A program made the translations under genes and the position numbers. The notes under the pieces are model-generated. The model ran no database searches. It was not told where the DNA came from and saw only the letters and a list, made by a program, of their open reading frames with translations. Shown one piece after another: positions 37,835 to 39,708 of a stretch of 39,708 nucleotides of DNA (its first letter is position 1; the number at the start of each line of letters is the position of its first letter). The DNA lies in contig NZ_BBAJ01000018.1 in the NCBI RefSeq assembly GCF_001311195.1, positions 1-39,708 of the forward strand, in the 5' to 3' direction. Source of the stretch: Lacticaseibacillus camelliae DSM 22697 = JCM 13995. GTDB taxonomy: Bacteria; Bacillota; Bacilli; Lactobacillales; Lactobacillaceae.

Positions 37835-37841
37835 GCTTTTT
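37815..37841 (+). terminator. Terminator after the Gfo/Idh gene
   Basis: GCCGGCC / GGCCGGC stem with a short loop and a run of seven T; it corresponds to the duplicated uvrC terminator and probably now serves the Gfo/Idh gene. Confidence 0.85.
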
Positions 37842-37907
37842 TTAGTCTGGCCGGTCACGCCGCCGCGGGAGAGTGAAGCCCCACCGGTAGAAGGGCCAGT
37901 CTCAGGC

Positions 37908-37974
37908 AAAAAAACAAGCCCACGCCGAAGAACTTTCCAGCGAGGACTTGTGGTGTGGCTTGATTTTTCGTGGA
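37908..37974. terminator. Imperfect terminator hairpin after the DUF2798 gene
   Basis: AAAAACAAGCCCAC against GTGTGGCTTGATTTTT with a long interior; on the minus strand it ends in a run of T. Confidence 0.55.
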
Positions 37975-37990
37975 CTGGCGGTGGTAACGG

Positions 37991-38473
37991 CTAGTCGGGA
38001 TCGATGACCTGACCACGATTTTGGAACGCGCTTAAAGCGGTCCGGGCGATTGGGCCGACAATCAGCAGCTGCAGTGGCAGCGCCATGAACAGGTTAAATA
38101 TCCAGGTGTGCAGATAGGTGAGGCCAATGTTGCCGCCAAAGTTGGCGGTGACGATCATGCCAAATGCGGACATCAGGCTGACCATCCCAGCAACCATCAG
38201 GACGGAAATCCAGACGCCGATGATTGCGGGCTTTTCTTCCATTTCGGGCTTGAAGATGCGATTGAAGAAAATCTTCTTCGCAATTGGGCCAACTAGACCT
38301 AGGTCAAGGACTAACGCCACGCCAAGCGCGACTGGGTAACCTTTGAGCACCTCGAGGACGTAACCGGCACTGAAACCATCGCTCATGGCGACGTTATAAC
38401 CCGCCATGACGAAAACCATTAAACCGGCCATGATGAGACTGAAAAATACTTCTTCTTTAAAATTCTTAGGCAC
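37991..38473 (-). CDS. DUF2798 family membrane protein
   Basis: A 160-residue membrane protein, complete. The start is GTG at 38473, six bases after AAGGAG plus spacer, giving MPKNFKEEVFFSLIMAGLMVF. Four hydrophobic segments occur, at about residues 10-28, 45-68, 82-108 and 120-145, as two repeats of the short DUF2798 unit; repeated motifs are MAGLMVFVMAGYN and VAGMVSLMSAFG, and LGLVGPIAKKIF and LLIVGPIARTAL. Function is unknown. A CodY-like box lies immediately upstream of its promoter, so it may respond to branched-chain amino acid or GTP levels. Confidence 0.88.
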   Translation of the reverse strand: MPKNFKEEVFFSLIMAGLMVFVMAGYNVAMSDGFSAGYVLEVLKGYPVALGVALVLDLGLVGPIAKKIFFNRIFKPEMEEKPAIIGVWISVLMVAGMVSLMSAFGMIVTANFGGNIGLTYLHTWIFNLFMALPLQLLIVGPIARTALSAFQNRGQVIDPD

Positions 38474-38577
38474 AGATAAAACTCCTTGGCTGTCAGCATA
38501 AAATTTTTGGTGGTAGAGTCAGCGCCAAACGCCTATACGGAACCAATTGACATAGTTGTCGCTTGCAGCAGAGTTTA

Positions 38578-38606
38578 ACCATACCAGAATTTTTCAGCGG
38601 GTGTAA
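38578..38606 (-). promoter_or_regulatory. Promoter of the DUF2798 gene
   Basis: On the minus strand TTACAC, a 17-base spacer and TATGGT, about 100 bases before the start codon. Confidence 0.55.
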
Positions 38607-38610
38607 GAAC

Positions 38611-38625
38611 TATTTTCAGAAAATA
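38611..38625. promoter_or_regulatory. CodY-box-like palindrome
   Basis: TATTTTCAGAAAATA is a perfect palindrome around its central base and matches the CodY consensus AATTTTCWGAAAATT at 13 of 15 positions. It lies just upstream of the -35 box of the DUF2798 gene. The rest of the 310-base gap to the next gene shows only a TATCATAAT-like -10 region near 38728. Confidence 0.6.
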
Positions 38626-38782
38626 CTCTCTGGTTATTGCCGCTGGTCGGATTACTTCTTCCTTATGTGCGGCTGATTTAAGACGCGATTTCTGTTTCTG
38701 TGCTTCCCTTTTTGCGTGTAAGCGCGTATCATAATGGCAAGACGGTTAGAAAACGATTAGTCTATAAGGGGAAGATGATATT

Positions 38783-38989
38783 ATGATGAGTGCGGGGCTC
38801 GGTCTCAAGGGCCATTATCAGACGCGTCAGGTGGCGCACCCGGCCAGCAGCGAGCAGCGGCGGTTCAATGCGACGTTGCACGCGCGGGCCTTTGACCGCG
38901 TGGCCCAATCGGTGGGCGGCGGCAAGGTGGCACTTGGGGCTTTGGCACTTGCCGTGGTGCTCATGGGCGCTCTAAGCGCGACGCTTTAA
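38783..38989 (+). CDS. Small protein with C-terminal membrane helix
   Basis: A 68-residue protein. GGGGAAG lies about 9 bases before ATG at 38783, and a second ATG follows directly. The first ~45 residues are polar and basic (GLGLKGHYQTRQVAHPASSEQRR with HARAFDRVAQSVGGG). The last ~20 form one membrane helix (KVALGALALAVVLMGALSAT). This is a tail-anchored layout. No family is recognised. It is a lone gene with its own terminator. Confidence 0.6.
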   Translation: MMSAGLGLKGHYQTRQVAHPASSEQRRFNATLHARAFDRVAQSVGGGKVALGALALAVVLMGALSATL

Positions 38990-39013
38990 CGTTCGCGGAA
39001 TGCAGAAACACGA

Positions 39014-39050
39014 AGACCCACCCAGCTGAAGACAGCCGGATGGGTCATTT
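39014..39050. terminator. Bidirectional terminator
   Basis: GACCCA(CC) / (GG)ATGGGTC hairpin with inner GGCT/AGCT pairing, followed by ATTTTA. It lies between convergent genes. Confidence 0.65.
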
Positions 39051-39060
39051 TAGCGTGGGC

Positions 39061-39708
39061 TTAGTCATCCGCGGCGGACACGACGATGCGGCCTTCGTGG
39101 GGGCTTGGCAGCAGGTCGTGCGCCGCGGCAAAGCCGGCTGCGGTGAACGGGAAGAGCGTCCCAATCGGCAGTTTAAGCAGGCCGTCTGCAAACAACGGTA
39201 CCAGTTCAGTGAGGATGGTGTGGTCGTTGGGCACTGCCAGCGGGTGAATGTGCGTGAACTGCACCGGCTTGTCGCTGTATGGCTCGCGGTGAGCAACGCT
39301 GATGATTTGGCCGCCGGGCCGGACCATTGCGACATCGTCCTGGCCGTTGATGCCGTTCAAGGCCACGTTGAAGACAATGTCCGCCCGGCCGTCCAGCGCC
39401 GCCACGTGGTTTTCCGTGTCGTAGGCAAAAAAATTCATCCGCGCCGGCCGTTAGAACCTGGTTGCGGTGATTGCCCGACGCCACGCCGATGACATGCACG
39501 TCTCGCGCTTTGGCGAGCTGCACGACCAGCAGGCCCACGCCACCGCTGGCGCCTTTGATGACCACGGTGTGGCCCGGCTGGAGCCTGGTGAAAACGGCCA
39601 CGGCGCGGTAAGCAGTGATGCCCGGCGTGATCATCCCGGCGGCCTGCTCGAAGCTCAGCGCCCGAGGGAGCACCACGACGTCTCGGGCCGGGGCCCGCAC
39701 CTGCGTTG
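39061..39708 (-). CDS. Quinone oxidoreductase-like MDR dehydrogenase, 5' end cut by window (one frame break)
   Basis: C-terminal two thirds of a zinc-less medium-chain dehydrogenase/reductase; the start lies beyond the right edge. About 215 residues are visible. The NADPH-binding motif is VIKGASGGVGLLVVQLAKA, preceded by ITPGITAYRAV and followed by VIGVASGNHRNQVLTAGADEF. The region RADIVFNVALNGINGQ and PGGQIISVAHREPYSD are typical of the QOR/zinc-less family. An extra A in the run 39427-39433 on the plus strand breaks the frame; correction gives GADEFFAYDTENHVAAL. It probably reduces quinones or enals with NADPH. Confidence 0.9.

Noticed and set aside
1-39708. tRNA, rRNA, CRISPR arrays, prophage or transposase genes
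   Set aside because: I looked on both strands and saw no supporting sequence; the only tRNA-related feature is the T-box leader.

Overview
The window looks like about 40 kb of chromosome from a GC-rich lactic acid bacterium of the Lactobacillaceae, probably close to Lacticaseibacillus. The reasons are the gene order trigger factor - clpX - ysxC, a tryptophan T-box leader in front of trpDCFBA, an aggregation-promoting-factor type LysM wall protein, and an Fst/Lpt-like type I toxin. Species cannot be fixed by eye. Most of the window is visibly GC-rich. The first ~3.85 kb and short stretches near 31.8-32.7 and 34.4-34.8 kb are clearly richer in A+T and look acquired.

Layout. 1-2.9 kb: the end of an unfamiliar two-gene unit, a PD-(D/E)XK nuclease-like protein followed by a ~724-residue protein of no family I recognise; this is a candidate defence module cut by the window edge. 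3.0-3.85 kb: AT-rich, gene-poor DNA with one small gene. 3.86-6.45 kb: Apf-like wall protein, an acidic protein and a SAM methyltransferase. 6.5-6.7 kb: a ~218 bp element with long inverted ends. 6.9-12.5 kb: SNF2-family helicase and an OppA-like lipoprotein. 12.7-15.5 kb: single-chain LacZ. 15.6-20.4 kb: T-box leader and trpDCFBA, without trpE or trpG. 20.5-21.1 kb: a small gene behind an attenuator-like leader RNA. 21.3-25.8 kb: PepSY-type lipoprotein, tig, two membrane proteins and clpX. 25.8-30.8 kb: DUF1304 protein, Rrf2 regulator with an NmrA-type oxidoreductase, ysxC with a MazG-like gene, a TauE/SafE permease, a 2-hydroxyacid dehydrogenase and a small protein. 30.9-34.3 kb: amino-acid ABC ATPase, aldo/keto reductase, MFS permease and a small basic protein. 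34.4-34.8 kb: a type I toxin-antitoxin locus. 34.8-37.8 kb: uvrC, a Gfo/Idh/MocA oxidoreductase, then a degenerate second copy of the uvrC 3' end. 38-39.7 kb: DUF2798 protein with a CodY-like box, a small membrane protein and a truncated zinc-less alcohol dehydrogenase.

Reading quality. I count about 26 single-base frame breaks in 19 genes, including tig, clpX, trpB and uvrC. Most sit in short homopolymers: typically one extra base in runs of A or T, or one base lost from a short G or C run. Uninterrupted genes lie in between, and each broken gene becomes full length once one base per break is restored. I therefore annotate these genes across their full span as functional genes carrying probable sequencing errors, not as pseudogenes.

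Best leads: the Fst-like toxin with its antisense RNA (34.41-34.77 kb), the attenuator-like leader at 20.93-21.07 kb, the duplicated uvrC tail around the Gfo/Idh gene, and the nuclease module at the left edge.
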